64,000 nucleotides of DNA from SAR116 cluster bacterium AG-447-C21 (GTDB lineage Bacteria; Pseudomonadota; Alphaproteobacteria; Thalassobaculales; Thalassobaculaceae): contig QCQB01000007.1 of assembly GCA_003212315.1 (NCBI GenBank), positions 1-64,000 on the forward strand, read 5' to 3'. The notes below the pieces were generated by a model. That model searched no databases, had not been told where the DNA came from, and was given only the letters and a program-made list of their open reading frames with translations. This document shows, in pieces, positions 62,688 to 64,000 of the stretch. Made by a program: the position numbers and the translations under genes. Within the stretch, counting starts at the first letter, position 1; each line of letters begins with the position of its first letter.

Positions 62688-63392
62688 ATGGATATTAATG
62701 GAAAAAAAGCCGTAATCTTTGGTGGTACCTCGGGTATTGGCCTGGCAACAACAAAACAACTTAAAGAATTAGGCGCTGATGTTATCGCCATCAGCCGTAA
62801 TCCGGAAAAGGGCATGGATATTCCAGACAGTGTGACACTCAAAAAATGTGATGTGTTAAACCGCGATCATGTTCAAACAGTTCTAGAAGAGTGCGCTCCG
62901 TATGATATTCTTGTCAGCGCTGCGACAGGTGGAGCGCGGGCAGTGGGTCCATTTCTCGAAATGGACATGGACGGTTATCAGGGATCCTTTGATAAGCTTT
63001 GGGGATACGCCAATGTAATTCGATACGGCACACATTTTTTAAGCAACAATGGTGCGATTGTTTTGGTCAGCGGCACCCCAGCCCGTAAAACGAAACCCGG
63101 TCAAGTCGCTATTGGCTCTGTTGGAGGTGCAGTTGAAACATTGGTTAGAGCCGTAGCACCCGAAATTGCGCCAAAACGTATAAATATATTAGCTCCTGGG
63201 ACAATCGACACACCCATGGTCGCTTTTAAAGGCGCTGAGCGAGATAAATATTATACCAAGGCAACGGCGGATAATATAATTCCAAGGGCGGGCACCCCAG
63301 AGGAAGCAGCTCAAGGCATTCTTTTCCTAATTCAAAATGACTTTGTAACGGGCACGACGGTCGATGTAGACGGTGGCTGGTTATTGTCTTGA
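62688..63392 (+). CDS. SDR-like protein lacking the catalytic Tyr-Lys pair
   Basis: This is a Rossmann-fold SDR relative of 234 residues. The cofactor motif VIFGGTSGIGLATTKQL (about residues 9-25), the CDVLNRD acidic patch and the C-terminal VTGTTVDVDGGWLL are normal. The catalytic serine is present in IVLVSGTPA. Where the Tyr-x-x-x-Lys pair should be, the sequence reads QVAIGSVGGAVETL, with no Tyr and no Lys, so standard SDR catalysis is unlikely. The ATG at 62688 is the best start although the AAGGA site is distant. A 31-residue upstream extension is possible. Its role may be regulatory, or catalysis may use other residues. Confidence 0.82.
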   Translation: MDINGKKAVIFGGTSGIGLATTKQLKELGADVIAISRNPEKGMDIPDSVTLKKCDVLNRDHVQTVLEECAPYDILVSAATGGARAVGPFLEMDMDGYQGSFDKLWGYANVIRYGTHFLSNNGAIVLVSGTPARKTKPGQVAIGSVGGAVETLVRAVAPEIAPKRINILAPGTIDTPMVAFKGAERDKYYTKATADNIIPRAGTPEEAAQGILFLIQNDFVTGTTVDVDGGWLLS

Positions 63393-63712
63393 TTTATAAT
63401 TTAAAGGCCTTTCGACTATAATCTTAATCCTTCATTATTTTGTAAAGATCACGAAACAAAGAAAGAGAACGCAAACCTACACTATTTCCTTAGGGGGGGG
63501 TAAAGAGCCGATACAACAACGTGGATGCTAGCCGTTAATCAAATTGAGTTTAAAATTATTATGATGAAGGAATCGCACCATTATTAAATACATTTGATTT
63601 ATTTCAATCAGACTATAATTTTATTGAAATTTTTGAAAATTCTATGAGTAAACCAGTGACTGATGAAAGCTTATCTATAGAAATTGGATAATACAACGTT
63701 TTAGGGGAAGAT
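63393..63712. other. Intergenic region with an orphan coding-like frame
   Basis: These 320 bases lack a supportable complete gene. They include a run of eight G residues (about 63493-63500). A plus-strand frame is open from 63554 to a TAA at 63691 (45 codons) and reads like the acidic end of a protein (contains FIEIFENSMSKPVTDE), but it follows a stop and has no start of its own. It could be the remnant of a lost upstream gene, or chance. The final 20 bases carry the ribosome site of the next gene. Confidence 0.4.
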
Positions 63713-64000
63713 ATGTCAAAAAAATTTAATTCAAAACTAAGAAGTCAGCAATGGTTTGATAATCCAGAAAATCCGGGAATGACTGCTTTATACATTGAAA
63801 GATCTCTAAATTTTGGATTAACACCAGAAGAGTTACGTTCTGGAAAGCCTATTATAGGGATTGCTCAGACTGGTTCTGATATTTCTCCGTGTAATAGAGT
63901 CCACATAAAATTGGCAGAAAGAGTCAGAGAAGGAATTAGAAGTGCTGGGGGAATTGCCTTAGAGTTTCCAGTACATCCAATTCAAGAGACGTTAAAGAGA
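63713..64000 (+). CDS. IlvD/Edd-family dehydratase, 5' part (cut by window edge)
   Basis: This is the N-terminal 96 residues of a dihydroxy-acid or sugar-acid dehydratase. Diagnostic features are the family lead [20 protein letters not shown] (about residues 12-31), then [21 protein letters not shown], where the Cys (about residue 60) is a ligand of the iron-sulfur cluster, and [12 protein letters not shown]. The wording of the first segment (WFDNP-x-N-x-G-M-T-A-L-Y) is closer to arabonate/xylonate dehydratases than to biosynthetic IlvD, as far as I can judge. A strong ribosome site (GGGGA, five bases away) precedes the ATG. Upstream SDR and GMC genes fit sugar oxidation. Confidence 0.88.
   Translation, partial: MSKKFNSKLRSQQWFDNPENPGMTALYIERSLNFGLTPEELRSGKPIIGIAQTGSDISPCNRVHIKLAERVREGIRSAGGIALEFPVHPIQETLKR

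Overview
This 64 kb window is AT-rich (about 40% GC judged by eye, not computed) and comes from an alphaproteobacterium, most likely an uncultivated marine Rhodospirillales-like lineage. The best evidence is gene order: dgt-argS-SPOR-nagZ-scpA-scpB-tatABC-serS-surE-nlpD-yajC-secD-secF, the tolC-popZ-valS group, the alphaproteobacterial polar organizer PopZ, an AapJQMP amino-acid transporter, and a hom-glpX-recJ block. Genus cannot be fixed from the sequence alone.

Layout. 1-2.7 kb: the 3' part of uvrA and trmFO on the plus strand. 2.7-19.5 kb: a long minus-strand run read from dgt down to a squalene/phytoene-synthase homologue. It covers tRNA charging (argS, serS), nucleotide hygiene (dgt, surE), wall turnover (nagZ, a SPOR protein, an NlpD-like factor), chromosome condensation (scpA, scpB) and both export systems (Tat and SecDF-YajC). 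An orphan ABC ATPase sits between scpB and tatA, and pcm, usual next to surE in related genomes, is absent. 19.6-21.5 kb: erpA, an exonuclease III gene and a secreted nuclease-like gene on the plus strand. An Irr-box-like palindrome lies between dgt and erpA. 21.5-26.4 kb: tolC-popZ-valS on the minus strand.

26.9-53.1 kb lies between tRNA-Cys/tRNA-Asn on the left and tRNA-Glu on the right, and holds mainly accessory metabolism. Its parts are: a PhyH-type dioxygenase and a GST; a CaiB-MaoC-hydroxyisobutyrate-dehydrogenase-type group; cysK-sseA with two GNAT acetyltransferases; the aapJQMP transporter with a strong terminator after aapJ; metC-modE; an FMN-type flavoprotein; modABC; a four-domain rhodanese; an ABC-F ATPase; an EamA transporter paired with a PLP decarboxylase; an enolase-superfamily enzyme; and a small unknown gene. 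No integrase, transposase or phage gene is visible, so this is a metabolic variable region and not a demonstrated mobile island.

53.3-57.4 kb returns to housekeeping genes (recJ, glpX, hom). It is followed by an OmpA-domain lipoprotein and an unrecognised 341-residue protein. 59.9-64 kb is a second catabolic stretch: a GMC oxidoreductase, an SDR, an SDR-like protein lacking the catalytic Tyr/Lys, and the start of an IlvD/Edd-type dehydratase cut by the right edge. That combination suggests oxidation and dehydration of sugars or sugar acids.

No CRISPR array, toxin-antitoxin pair, insertion sequence, prophage or clear defence system was found. The points most worth checking are the decarboxylase-exporter pair, the mostly degenerate four-domain rhodanese, the Tyr/Lys-less SDR, the unrecognised 341-residue gene, and several intergenic inverted or direct repeats that look like operators. 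ModE is the only transcription-factor gene recognised in the window.
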